Position numbers and translations under genes: made by a program. From contig UQVQ01000002.1 of assembly GCA_900544595.1 (NCBI GenBank), positions 1 through 64,000 of the forward strand: a DNA stretch of 64,000 nucleotides. Reading direction: 5' to 3'. Numbering within the stretch: the first letter of the stretch is position 1; each line of letters starts with the position of its first letter. The notes beneath the pieces are model-generated. The model saw nothing but the letters and a program-made list of their open reading frames with translations. It was not told the origin of the DNA and did no database searches. The stretch comes from an uncultured Bacillota bacterium (lineage in GTDB: Bacteria > Bacillota > Clostridia > Christensenellales > UBA1242). Positions 23,967-33,600 of this stretch are shown here, in pieces.

Positions 23967-24953
23967 ATGAAATTGACAATAGGAAAAAAAATTACAATTG
24001 GGCTTGTAACAGCGGGACTTCTTGCCAGCGCATTTGTTGCAACATTTTTTGGCGTTAAAGCTGCAAAAGAAAAAGCTTCAGAAAAACCAGGTCCGTCCGT
24101 AACAACCCCAGTTCAACCAGACAATCCAAACATTCCAGACCAACCAGATCAACCAGATCAACCAGATCAACCAGATCAACCAGATCAACCAGACCAACCA
24201 GACCCTCCAGTAATCGAAAAAACCGAACAAGACTATATGAATGAATGCCAGGAAAGAATTGAAACAATTGCATTAGAAAAATTGCAATCAACAAGCAAAC
24301 GCGGAACATTCGACAACATCAATATTTTAAAAATAAACGAACTTAACGGAAAAGTTTACTTAACAGCAGATAAAACTTTAACCGGCATTACCACAACATC
24401 TTTTTACGAACTTAATCTTGGAAAGAACTTTGAAAATTCAACTTATGAACAATCCTTGAAAATCTTAAATTCAATTTCTTCTGTAAGCGGAACAGAACTT
24501 ACAACTCAAACTGTTTTACAAAAAGCAGTTTCCGAAGAACTTTACAACCAACTTTGCGACTATGTTTTAGATAAAGTTGGTCTTGAAGGCGCTCAAATCC
24601 TTAACGCAACTGAATTCACTGCCGATAATAAAGGATACACTTCAAATTTAACTTGCTTCAAGGATAATAAAATTTACACTGTAAAAGCAAATGTAATTTC
24701 TTTTGGCTCCCAAGATGAACATATTAACAACTTATTAACCGAAGGAAGAACAAAAGAAATTAAAATCACAAGTGAAGAAAGTTTTAAAGAATTCGTAACA
24801 GAGTCAACAGCACAGGCTTCGGCGCAAAGCAATGTTGTTTATTTCGACATCACTTTCCCTTCGTTCGACAGCGAAACAAACAAAGAAACAACAAAAACTT
24901 TAACTGTTCGCCAAACAAACGGCAAAGCGGACTATCGCGGCCTTTCCCTTTAA
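23967..24953 (+). CDS. Exported protein with PDQ repeat linker
   Basis: 328 residues. The N-terminus is a signal or anchor sequence (basic MKLTIGKKITIG, hydrophobic core ending near FFGVKAAKE). A Pro-rich linker with seven tandem DQP units (about 54-76) follows, then a globular domain of about 240 residues with mixed alpha/beta pattern and no recognised family. AAAAAAGGAGA precedes the ATG. It is driven by one of the strongest-looking promoters in the window and closed by its own terminator, so it may be abundantly made. No sorting motif was seen at the C-terminus, so the N-terminal segment may be the anchor. Confidence 0.75.
   Translation: MKLTIGKKITIGLVTAGLLASAFVATFFGVKAAKEKASEKPGPSVTTPVQPDNPNIPDQPDQPDQPDQPDQPDQPDQPDPPVIEKTEQDYMNECQERIETIALEKLQSTSKRGTFDNINILKINELNGKVYLTADKTLTGITTTSFYELNLGKNFENSTYEQSLKILNSISSVSGTELTTQTVLQKAVSEELYNQLCDYVLDKVGLEGAQILNATEFTADNKGYTSNLTCFKDNKIYTVKANVISFGSQDEHINNLLTEGRTKEIKITSEESFKEFVTESTAQASAQSNVVYFDITFPSFDSETNKETTKTLTVRQTNGKADYRGLSL
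24136..24207 (+). repeat. 9-bp tandem repeats (Asp-Gln-Pro codons)
   Basis: Seven to eight nearly identical units of ccagatcaa / ccagaccaa. The unit is a multiple of three, so copy-number change alters linker length and not the frame. Confidence 0.9.
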
Positions 24954-24990
24954 TCTTTTGAAATCCCCTTAAAAACATATTTAAAACATA

Positions 24991-25017
24991 AGCAGCCTTA
25001 AAATTCTTTTGGCTGCT
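24991..25017 (+). terminator. Terminator of the PDQ-repeat gene
   Basis: AGCAGCC / GGCTGCT stem followed by TTTTTATTTT. Confidence 0.85.
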
Positions 25018-25108
25018 TTTTATTTTCTTTCTCGCCAAAAACTTTTCTTTTTTAACAAAGGGCAAAAATCTTGCTATTTTTGTTTCTTTTAGATATAATA
25101 AAGATAAT

Positions 25109-27028
25109 ATGAAAAAGAATGTTAAAAAACTTAATAAAAAACTTAAAGCAATTCTTTGCCTTTGCCTTGCTCTTTTGTTTTCGTTTTCGGCTTTTCTTTT
25201 TGCAGGGTGCGATAAGGACATTGGCGACATTGGCGGCGAAAGCGGCAGCGGCGGCGGGGAAAATCAAAGAACTTTCTTCGAAAACTATGTTTCAGGAATT
25301 GCCGCAGTTTATGCAAACAGCGAGAGCGGCGGCTATAGCGGGCTTTTAAATGAAAACACTGATGAAATGCTTAAAGAAATTGTTAGCGGTTTATTAAAAA
25401 ATTATGGAAGCGGCGCAAATAGCGACAAATATAAATATTCCACTAATGCTCCATTTTACGATAGCATAAGAATGTTAGTTACTGCGCCAGATGGAAACAT
25501 AACTTCTAGACCCGCAGAAGTAAACAAAGAAAGACATTGGAATTGGAATTTTCAAAGCAATATGCTTTCATATAATATACTAAACTACTTAATGCCAACA
25601 AATGATGAATCTTACAGCGACTGGGTAAATAGGTTGTTAACTAGTCCAGATAACGATGAAAAAATTAATAGTTCAGAGTATATTTTCCCAGAATACTATT
25701 CTGACATGCTTCAAATTGCACTTTATGAAATTATGCTCGGATATTCTCCTACAACATTACTAGTTAAAAAAGAAGATAAAGAAAATGTTGAAAATCAATA
25801 TGGGGACATTATTAGAAAAGCACAAATCTTTCAAGTTGAAATTAATTATAGCTCATGTAACGAAATAAAAAAAATTATATTATATAAATCTATTCTTAAT
25901 TCTAACACTCTCATTGTAACAGAAGAAATTAACTATAAATCAGAATTAGAAAATTATGTTACTTTACATAACTACTTAGACCAACTTAAACAAGAATATC
26001 TCTCAAAATCGCGCTATGTTGGGTTGACAAAGCAAAATGCAGATAAACTTATCGACTATATTTTAACTGAAATAATTGGAAAAGACCTTGTTCTTCTTGA
26101 TTACAATCAATATAGAAATAAACTAGTAAACTTCCGTAATTATGTTTCAACAATTGCATATCTTGTTTATTCTCAAACCTACGACGGAAGCGACGAAGAT
26201 TGGGTCTACGACTTCCCAAGCGGAAACTCAACCAAAATAACATATACATTTAACCAAGAGCAAAGAGGAAACGCAAAAACAAAAGGATTACTTAACGAAA
26301 GCGAAAGAGGTTCGTTCTCGGCAAAGCCTGCAACATATGTTAAATATTTCCCAGGCGAAAGTTTCTTTGGCGACCCAGACGCAACCGACCAATTTGCCGG
26401 CAAGCCATATGCGGAATATCAGTCGATTGTTATTGTTCCTGCAATTTCGGCAGAAACAAAAAAAGACGGCGGAATTAAACTTGAAGCAGGTTTTGTTTTC
26501 AATTTTATGACCCAAAACAAGAACCTTCGAATAATTCCAAAAGTTCGTTATTGCGTTTATAACGAAGAAACGGGAACTCAATTCTTCTATGAATTTGCTG
26601 CCGACGAAATCAACTTTAGTGGCGCTCAAAGTTTCGTTAACGCAGCAGGTCAAACGTGCTATGAAGATGATTTTGATTTTGGCGTTGATGTTTCAAAACT
26701 CGACCCTTCGCTTGTTAAAACGCAAGTTGATTCAACGGGCTATAAAGAAACAACCTACACCGTTGGGTTCTTCAAAAACAAAGAACTTCTCGACAGCGTT
26801 GTTGACGAAACAAGACTAACAGAGCAAGCAGGTGTTCAAAATTTCTATAAGGTTGTTGAATCGAAAAACGGACACGGCGGAACAACAGTTTTAAACGAAA
26901 AACACATCAAATCGTCGTTCTTTGAAATTGTTTTCGACATTGTTAAGAGCGAAACCGACCCAGAGAACACCGATTATAATTTCAGCCTTGTTCTTTCAAA
27001 CAGTTTGCTCTACCCAGGAATTTATTAA
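25109..27028 (+). CDS. Large lipoprotein, compositionally mosaic
   Basis: 639 residues. A basic N-terminus, hydrophobic core and lipobox LFAGC (Cys near 33) mark a lipoprotein; a Gly/Ser linker follows (GDIGGESGSGGG). The rest is a large extracytoplasmic region with no recognised family. DNA from about 25.35 to 26.12 kb is clearly more AT-rich, with TTA, ATA and AGA codons, whereas both flanks use CTT, CGC/CGA and GAC like neighbouring genes. This implies recombination or fast divergence of the central third. TATAAT at 25094-25099 ends nine bases before the ATG and no SD is obvious. Confidence 0.75.
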   Translation: MKKNVKKLNKKLKAILCLCLALLFSFSAFLFAGCDKDIGDIGGESGSGGGENQRTFFENYVSGIAAVYANSESGGYSGLLNENTDEMLKEIVSGLLKNYGSGANSDKYKYSTNAPFYDSIRMLVTAPDGNITSRPAEVNKERHWNWNFQSNMLSYNILNYLMPTNDESYSDWVNRLLTSPDNDEKINSSEYIFPEYYSDMLQIALYEIMLGYSPTTLLVKKEDKENVENQYGDIIRKAQIFQVEINYSSCNEIKKIILYKSILNSNTLIVTEEINYKSELENYVTLHNYLDQLKQEYLSKSRYVGLTKQNADKLIDYILTEIIGKDLVLLDYNQYRNKLVNFRNYVSTIAYLVYSQTYDGSDEDWVYDFPSGNSTKITYTFNQEQRGNAKTKGLLNESERGSFSAKPATYVKYFPGESFFGDPDATDQFAGKPYAEYQSIVIVPAISAETKKDGGIKLEAGFVFNFMTQNKNLRIIPKVRYCVYNEETGTQFFYEFAADEINFSGAQSFVNAAGQTCYEDDFDFGVDVSKLDPSLVKTQVDSTGYKETTYTVGFFKNKELLDSVVDETRLTEQAGVQNFYKVVESKNGHGGTTVLNEKHIKSSFFEIVFDIVKSETDPENTDYNFSLVLSNSLLYPGIY

Positions 27029-27039
27029 AACCAAAAACA

Positions 27040-27072
27040 AAAACACCCCCAAAAATTTGAGGGTGTTTTTTT
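27040..27072 (+). terminator. Terminator of the large lipoprotein gene
   Basis: AAACACCC / GGGTGTTT stem followed by TTTT; lies between this gene and convergent sigE. Confidence 0.85.
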
Positions 27073-27075
27073 AAC

Positions 27076-27825
27076 TTAAAAACTTGAGGCTTTAAGGAGT
27101 TCTTTTTTAAGCCGCTCCAAAATTTTCTTTTCAATCCTTGAAATGTAACTTTGAGAAATTCCCATAAGGTCGGCAACTTCTTTTTGAGTTTTTTCCTCTT
27201 TTCCCAAAAGTCCAAAGCGCAAAATCATAATTTCCTGTTCTCTTGCGCCAAGTTTTTTAATGCTCTCCCAAAGCATTTGTTTTTCAACGCTTTGGTCAAG
27301 TTCTTTCGAAACGCTGTCCTCTTCCGTAAACAAAATGTCCGAAAGCAAAAGTTCGTTCCCGTCGCCGTCGAGGCTTAGCGGCTCGTCGAAACTAACCTCT
27401 CCTTTAACGCGGCTTGTTTTTCGAAGTTGCATCAAAATTTCGTTTTCAATGCATCTGCTTGCATATGTTGCAAGTTTAATTTGTTTATCATACTTATAAG
27501 TTTGGACGGCTTTAATAAGTCCAATTGCGCCAATTGAAATAAGGTCTTCCAAGTCCAGCCCCGTGTTCTCAAATTTTTTCGCAATGTAAACAACAAGGCG
27601 CAAGTTATGTTCAATAAGTTTTTCTTTCGCGCTGTCGTTCCCGTTTGAAAGTTCTTCAAGCAAAATTCGTTCCTCGTCGGCTTCAAGCGGCCAAGGAAGA
27701 GCGTCGTTCCCGCAAATATAGCAAACAAGGCTTTCGGCGTCTAAAAAGTTCAAATTTTTGTTTTTTTGTTTCAAATTGTTGAAAAAAGTTCTAATTTTTC
27801 TAAGTATTTTATCGTAAATTTTCAT
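27076..27825 (-). CDS. sigE: Sporulation mother-cell sigma factor SigE (pro-form)
   Basis: 249 residues. Pro-sigma-E: a hydrophobic/basic pro-sequence is followed by [20 protein letters not shown], which aligns with the B. subtilis cleavage region VYYIGGSEALPPPL. The core has region 2 ([20 protein letters not shown], then [14 protein letters not shown]) and region 4 ([33 protein letters not shown]). It directs early mother-cell transcription in endospore formation. ATG 27825 follows AAAGGAG and overlaps the spoIIGA TGA by 4 bases. SigG, normally next downstream, is replaced by an unrelated convergent gene. Confidence 0.96.
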   Translation of the reverse strand: MKIYDKILRKIRTFFNNLKQKNKNLNFLDAESLVCYICGNDALPWPLEADEERILLEELSNGNDSAKEKLIEHNLRLVVYIAKKFENTGLDLEDLISIGAIGLIKAVQTYKYDKQIKLATYASRCIENEILMQLRKTSRVKGEVSFDEPLSLDGDGNELLLSDILFTEEDSVSKELDQSVEKQMLWESIKKLGAREQEIMILRFGLLGKEEKTQKEVADLMGISQSYISRIEKKILERLKKELLKASSF

Positions 27826-28688
27826 ACAAACTCCTTTGCAAATTCTGCGCCCATAAGAGCGCGGCAATCGTAACATTTTTGAAATTTAACAAGCGAAAGT
27901 CCAACTGCAACATCTTGAAATTCTTTCGTGTTGCCTTGTCCAAGCGAAACGCAAAAATTTTCAACTTCGCAAACAAGCATCTTGCTTTGCCCCGTTGCCG
28001 TTCCATAAGTTATGTAATGGCTGTTTCCAATTTCATTCTCATCAATTTTTTTTGTTATGATTTTTTCAAACGGAACATCAAAAATTTTGCTAAAAACCGA
28101 AAGTTCAACAATCAAAACTGGTTTTTTTGAAATTGGATCGAAAAGCGCATTCCCGCTGTCTAGAAAAACATCAAACTTTGTTGTTTTGCCTTTGTTCGAA
28201 ATTTCGCCCTGAAAAATGAAATTCCCAATAAGTTTTCGTCGTCCAACCGATTTAATAACCCTTGCAATTCCAAAGCAAACAAGCGAGCACATAAGAAGAA
28301 CAACTCCAACAGGAAGTTCCATTTCATAGACGGTTAAAAATCCGTTTTCCATTTTCCCGCCAAAGAGAAAAACAATTCCCATGCACGCCCCGCCAACCGC
28401 CGCGGTCATAATTAAAAAAACCGAAAAGGCAAGCGCATTTTTCTTAAAGCCATTTGTTTTAAGCCCAAGCCTTGCAATAACGAGCCCAAGAAGAACCTTA
28501 TAGGCAATCATAAGCCAAGTTGGAAGCGAAAGAAGAGGCGTTATAAGCGAAAAAATTGCTCCAAAGCAAGCGGCAATAAAGAGCCGGAGTTTCCTTTTTT
28601 CAAGTCGCAAAACAAGCGCGGAAAGATATAGAATAAGAAAGTTGATAACAATATTGTCAATCAAAACATATTCAACAACAATTTCCAC
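27822..28688 (-). CDS. spoIIGA: Pro-sigma-E processing peptidase SpoIIGA
   Basis: 288 residues from GTG 28688. The N-terminal half has five hydrophobic segments ([20 protein letters not shown] ...); the C-terminal half is an aspartic-protease-like domain with FLDSGNAL carrying the catalytic Asp, then [13 protein letters not shown]. SpoIIGA sits in the septal membrane and removes the SigE pro-sequence after a forespore signal. An alternative TTG start lies at 28703, but TATAAT at 28695-28700 puts transcription initiation on the GTG, six bases away. A TGTCGAT on the plus strand near 28764 resembles a Spo0A box with one mismatch. It is in an operon with sigE. Confidence 0.93.
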   Translation of the reverse strand: MEIVVEYVLIDNIVINFLILYLSALVLRLEKRKLRLFIAACFGAIFSLITPLLSLPTWLMIAYKVLLGLVIARLGLKTNGFKKNALAFSVFLIMTAAVGGACMGIVFLFGGKMENGFLTVYEMELPVGVVLLMCSLVCFGIARVIKSVGRRKLIGNFIFQGEISNKGKTTKFDVFLDSGNALFDPISKKPVLIVELSVFSKIFDVPFEKIITKKIDENEIGNSHYITYGTATGQSKMLVCEVENFCVSLGQGNTKEFQDVAVGLSLVKFQKCYDCRALMGAEFAKEFV

Positions 28689-28734
28689 ATTTTTATTATA
28701 CAAGGCTTTGCATTGCGCTTGGGAAAAATATAAT

Positions 28735-28764
28735 GAAAAAAGGCAGCCGTTTTTGCCACCTTTT
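28735..28764 (-). terminator. Terminator of the P-loop protein gene
   Basis: AAAAGGTGGC / GGCTGCCTTTT stem with two G-U pairs and AAAAAC loop, followed by T on the minus strand, 45 bases after the stop at 28809. Confidence 0.8.
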
Positions 28765-28808
28765 GTCGATTATTTATTTTTTAGCACCGCAAATTTTTCG
28801 CAATAAAT

Positions 28809-29273
28809 TTATTTAAGACGATATATAACATCGGAAAGATATTGCCCGCTTCGAAGTTCAATTTTGTTATCGGTTTTAACATCGTCAAGCATTTGAATGA
28901 ACGTGTCCCAATTCTTAATGAATTTAGTTATATATTCTTTTGAGTTGCCTCTTCGAATAAATCTTTGAATATACTCGTCGCGGCAATTGCGTCTTGGATA
29001 AACAAGGTAGAATTTTGTTCGCCTTGAAAGAAGTTCGTTAATAACCATATTATGAGTTGAAAGAAAAACATAGTCGTAATCTTTTGAAAGGCTTTCAGCA
29101 ATGTCGCAATAAACTTTTTCCCAGCCTTCGTTTTTCCTGAAATATGACGAAGAAAGGTCGAAAACACGCTTTCTTGCCAAACTTGGGTCGTGCTCTAAAA
29201 ACCCGGTTTTCCCAATTCCGGCAAACCCGCAAATAATAATTCCTTTCTTTTCTCTATCGCTCCAAAGTCCCAT
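28809..29273 (-). CDS. Small P-loop NTPase / nucleoside-kinase-like protein
   Basis: 154 residues. Walker A is GFAGIGKT (16-23). The order IIICGFAGIGKT ... VFDLSSSYF ... VYCDIAESL ... VFLSTHNMVINELL ... FYLVYPRRNCRDEYIQRF matches a family of short P-loop proteins found in Firmicutes and their phages that resemble deoxynucleotide kinases. The substrate is not known. AAGGGAG precedes the ATG and a TATACT-like -10 lies upstream. It is a single-gene unit with its own terminator, between spoIIGA and divergent rmuC. Confidence 0.75.
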   Translation of the reverse strand: MGLWSDREKKGIIICGFAGIGKTGFLEHDPSLARKRVFDLSSSYFRKNEGWEKVYCDIAESLSKDYDYVFLSTHNMVINELLSRRTKFYLVYPRRNCRDEYIQRFIRRGNSKEYITKFIKNWDTFIQMLDDVKTDNKIELRSGQYLSDVIYRLK

Positions 29274-29334
29274 TTTTTTGCTCCCTTGATATGTATAGTA
29301 TAAATTCTTAACCTCATTATGTCAAGAAAACAAT

Positions 29335-29362
29335 TTGTTAATTTAACAAGGAATGATATAAT
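29335..29362 (+). promoter_or_regulatory. Promoter of rmuC
   Basis: TTGTTA (29335-29340), 16-base spacer, TATAAT (29357-29362). Confidence 0.75.
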
Positions 29363-29386
29363 CAATGTGTAATAAAGGAGAAAAAA

Positions 29387-30616
29387 ATGGATATAGTTTT
29401 AATTGCACTTGTTTGTGTTTTAATCGTTTTAAACATCATAACAATTCTAGTTCTTGCAAAACAAAAACAAAACAGTAACCTTGAAAAAGAATTTCGAAGC
29501 GTTAAGGAAGATTTAACACTTGGGCTTAAAGCCACGCGCGAAGAAATAAATGTTGTTTTAGGAAACAGAATTGACGGGTTTTCTCGCGCAAACGAAGAAA
29601 AACTTGAAGCAATTCGAACCGCCGTTGAAGATAAACTTGGAACAATTCAAAAGGAAAACACCGAAAAACTTGAGCAAATGCGCCAAACTGTTGACGAAAA
29701 ACTTCACGACACCCTTGAAAAGCGCCTTGGCGAATCGTTTAAACTTGTAAACGACCGCCTTGAATCGGTTTACAAAGGACTTGGCGAAATGCAAAATCTT
29801 GCTGTTGGAGTTGGCGACCTTAAAAAAGTTCTTTCCGATGTTAAAACCCGCGGAACATGGGGCGAAATTCGTCTTGGAAACATTCTTGAACAATATTTAA
29901 CACCCGACCAATATGAAAGAAATGTTAAACTTAAACCACGAACAAAAGATTTTGTTGAGTTCGCAATTAAAATTCCAAGCAAGGTTGGCAACAGTTTTGT
30001 GATGCTCCCTGTTGACAGCAAGTATCCCGTTGAAGATTACAATCGACTTTTGGAGGCCGAAGAAAAAGGCAACAAAGAAGAGGTTGCAGCTGCACGAAAA
30101 GCACTTGCTGCAAGCATTAAACGAAGTGCGGGCGAAATTCGAGATAAGTATATTAACCCACCTCTAACAACCGATTTTGGCGTTATGTTCCTTCCAATTG
30201 AAAGTTTGTTTTGCGAAGTTTTGAAAAACACATCTCTTTGCGAAACCCTCCAACGCGACTATAAAGTTACCGTTACAGGCCCAACAACACTAACTGCTTT
30301 CATCAACAGTTTGCAACTTGGATTCCATGCGCTTGCAATTGAAAAACAAACAAGCGAAGTTTGGAAAATCTTAACAACTGTTAAAGTTGAATTTAACAAG
30401 TTTGGCGACATTCTTGCAAAAACAAACAAGAAACTTCAAGAGGTTGCAAACACAATGAAAGATGCCGAAAGCAAAACAAGAAACATTCAAACAAAACTTG
30501 GAAAAGTTGACACCCTTGCGTTCTCGCAAACCGAAGTTCCAGTTCTAGATTCAATCCAACCGGCAAAAGAAAATGAAGAAGAAATTGAAATTGAATCTAA
30601 CAGTGACAACGAATAA
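29387..30616 (+). CDS. rmuC: DNA recombination protein RmuC
   Basis: 409 residues. An N-terminal membrane segment (VLIALVCVLIVLNIITILVL), a coiled coil (about 30-140) and the RmuC nuclease-like core follow: the RGTWGEIRLGNILEQYL stretch, LKPRTKDFVEFAIKIP and VDSKYPVEDYNRLLEA. RmuC limits recombination at inverted repeats in E. coli and has a PD-(D/E)XK-type fold. TAAAGGAGAAAAAA precedes the ATG. It is convergent with smc, sharing a bidirectional terminator. Confidence 0.95.
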   Translation: MDIVLIALVCVLIVLNIITILVLAKQKQNSNLEKEFRSVKEDLTLGLKATREEINVVLGNRIDGFSRANEEKLEAIRTAVEDKLGTIQKENTEKLEQMRQTVDEKLHDTLEKRLGESFKLVNDRLESVYKGLGEMQNLAVGVGDLKKVLSDVKTRGTWGEIRLGNILEQYLTPDQYERNVKLKPRTKDFVEFAIKIPSKVGNSFVMLPVDSKYPVEDYNRLLEAEEKGNKEEVAAARKALAASIKRSAGEIRDKYINPPLTTDFGVMFLPIESLFCEVLKNTSLCETLQRDYKVTVTGPTTLTAFINSLQLGFHALAIEKQTSEVWKILTTVKVEFNKFGDILAKTNKKLQEVANTMKDAESKTRNIQTKLGKVDTLAFSQTEVPVLDSIQPAKENEEEIEIESNSDNE

Positions 30617-30633
30617 ATTTGAGAATATAACAA

Positions 30634-30661
30634 AAAAAACAAGCAAAAATGCTTGTTTTTT
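30634..30661. terminator. Bidirectional terminator between rmuC and smc
   Basis: AACAAGCA / TGCTTGTT stem, AAAA loop, with A-run before and T-run after, so it can act on both converging genes. Confidence 0.85.
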
Positions 30662-30674
30662 TATTGTTTTTTCT

Positions 30675-33600
30675 TTATTCTGCTGTTTTTTGTTCATATT
30701 TAACAGCATCGCTAAGTTTAACAGAAACAACTTTTGAAACACCTTTTTCTTCCATTGTAACCCCGTAAAGCGAATCGGCAAGTTCCATTGTTGGTTTCTT
30801 GTGGGTTATAACAATGAACTGAGTGTCGCTTGAGAACTTGCGCAAATATTGTGCAAATCTATAAACATTCGCTTCGTCCAAGGCTGCCTCAATTTCGTCA
30901 AGCAAACAGAATGGCATTGGGCGAAGTTTCAAAATCGCAAACAAAATTGCAATTGCTGTAAGCGCTTTCTCTCCTCCGCTAAGAAGCGAGTTTGAAGAAA
31001 GTTTTTTCCCAGGTGGCTCTGCCAAAATTTCAACTCCGGCTTCCAAAACATTTTCGCTTCCAATAAGTTCAAGTTTTGCGTTTCCGCCTCCAAAAAGTTC
31101 GCGGAAAGTGATTTTGAAGTTTTCGTTAATTTTGTTGAACTCTTCTGTAAATCTTGTTCTCATTTCTGTTGAAAGTTCGTCGATGATTTGAAGAAGTTCG
31201 TCTTGCGCTTTGTTAAGGTCGTCAACTTGGCCTGCAAGCGCATCATATCTTTCGCTTAAAATCTTTGAATCTTCAATTGCGGCAACGTTGATATAACCAA
31301 GACGAGAAATTTCTTTTTTAATTCTCGTAATTTCCGCAAGACCTTTGTTAAGATTGAATTCCTCATCGCGAAGAGCCAAACACGCATTATAATCAAGTTC
31401 GTATTCTTCCAAAATTTTGTCTTGCATTGTGTCGATATCTGTGTCGACCTTGTTAATTTTAAATTCCTCGTTAAGTTTTTTCTCGTTAATCTTGTTAACT
31501 TCTGCCATAAGGAAAGTTCTTTTTTCTTCAAGTTCTTTAAGACTTTGTTGCAAACTAACTTTGTTTTCATCAAGTTGTTTTTGTTCTTTTTTAAGGTTTT
31601 CAAGTTTTTGTTTTGCTTCCGCATTTGTTGCATTTTCAATTTGCCATGCAACCAAATCTTCGGCATCCTCAACACTTTTTGTGTTATGTTCAAACTCAAC
31701 TTGTGCAATTTCTTGTTTACGCTCGGAATCTGTAAGTTGCGCGTCAAGACGCTCAAGTTCTTGGGTTGTTCCCATAATTTCGCTTGTTATCGAAGCAATG
31801 TTAACCCTAATTTCAGTTAGTTGTTTGCTAAATTTTTCGCGTTCTTCTTTAAGTTCGTTAAATCTTGATTGACGCTTTGCAATTGCTTCGTTTGCGCCTT
31901 CTTTGCTTGCGCCAGCCGCGTTTTCAAGATTTTCGATGTTTTGAATTTCGCGGGAAATAACTTCAATTTTGTTTGTTGCAATAATTTTTGAATTATTAAG
32001 CCCGTCAAGTTCGGTTTTGTATGAAGAAATTAAAGCTTCAACAGCCAAAAGTTTTTCATCTTCTTTTGCAATTTCAACTTCCAATTCTTTTTGTTTCGCA
32101 GAAATAAATTCAAATTGTTTAATTAAAGTTGAAAGTTCTTGTTTTTTTGCTTTAATTTTTTCGTCGCCCGTTGCGAAAAGTTCTTTAAGTTTTTCAATTT
32201 CTTCGCCAAGCGTTTTAATTTCGCGGTCGCGACTTATAAGGTTAACTGCTTCGCTCTTTTTGCTTCCGCCTGTCATCGACCCTTGTGGGTTAATAACATC
32301 GCCATCAAGAGTTACAATTTTAAATCCAAATCTGGCGTTTTGCGCAAGTTTAATTGCGGTGTCCAAATTGTTAACAATAACAGTTGCGCCAAGAAGGTTT
32401 GCAATAACATTATCAATTGACGAATCAAAGGAAATAAGGTCTTTTGCAATTCCAAAACACCCGTCGGTTCGAAGCAAATTCTTTTCCTCTTGCGAAAGGT
32501 TTCTTGGTTTCATTGATGTTATTGGAAGGAATGTTGCGCGTCCAAATTGGCGCTCTTTCAAAAATTCGATAAGACTTTTTGCGTCGTATTCGTCTTTTGT
32601 TACGATGTTTTGAAGAGCATTCCCAAGCGCGGTTTCAATTGCTGTTTCATATTTTTCTGGAACAGTTATGAGCGACGCCAAAACACCAACCATTTTTTTC
32701 GAGAATTGTTCGTTTCTTTCGGCCTCTTTCAAAAGTTTTTTAACGCTTCCCGCATAGCCTTCGTGTTCGGCTTGCATCTCTTCCAAAATTCTTTTTCGGT
32801 TTTCATAAACTTGAATTTTTGTTCCGCAATTTTGAACTTCGCGCTCAAGATTTGAAAGTTCATCTTGAACTCGATTCGTTTCAAGCTTACCCTTCAAAAC
32901 AACATCAAGTTGTTCTTTATTTTGCGCGGAAAGATTGCTTGCTCGCTTTGAAATTTGTTCCTTAACTGTGTTTTGTTCTGCAAGTTTTTCATCAATGAAT
33001 AAAATTCTTGTTTCAATTTCCGAAAGCGATGTTTTGCTTGCTTCGCGTTCCGCCAAAAGACGAGATGAATTGGATTTAATGTTTGTTAATTGGTCAAGCG
33101 CGTTAAACATTTCTTGTTGAGAACTTTCGGCTTCATCTTCGTTTAAGTTGAGTTCGTCAACAACTTTCAAATATTCTCTTGAAACGTTTTCTTCTTGTTT
33201 TTTAAGATTGTCAAGTTGTTCGTTTGTTTCGGAAAGATGGGAAGCGCGTTCCTCAATTTGTTTTTTAATTGCGCTGTTAAGATTGTTATAGTTCTCAATG
33301 TCAAGCGCCAAACGGTTGTTTTGTTCTTTCAAAAACTTAATTCTTTCGCGAACAACATTTGTTTCGCCAACTTGTTTTTCCAAACTAACTGTTAAGTTAA
33401 GAATGCTCTCGTGAAGCCTTTCTGTTGTTTTGTCAATTGCTTCAATGCTTGCCATATTGTTTGAATAGTTTTCAACAACATTTTCAAGTTCTTCTTGGCG
33501 AAGTTCAAGTTCTTCGTTAATTGCATCAAGCTTGCTTGAAATTTTTGCTTTCATATCGTGCGCATTTTCATATTGATAGATATACGCATTAACTTCCAAA

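Noticed and set aside
24136..24207. The 9-bp repeats as a CRISPR-like array
   Set aside because: There are no spacers; the repeats are codons of a Pro-rich linker.
31417..32855. Plus-strand open frames within smc
   Set aside because: They are shadows of the coiled-coil coding sequence, with no start signals and hydrophobic nonsense composition.
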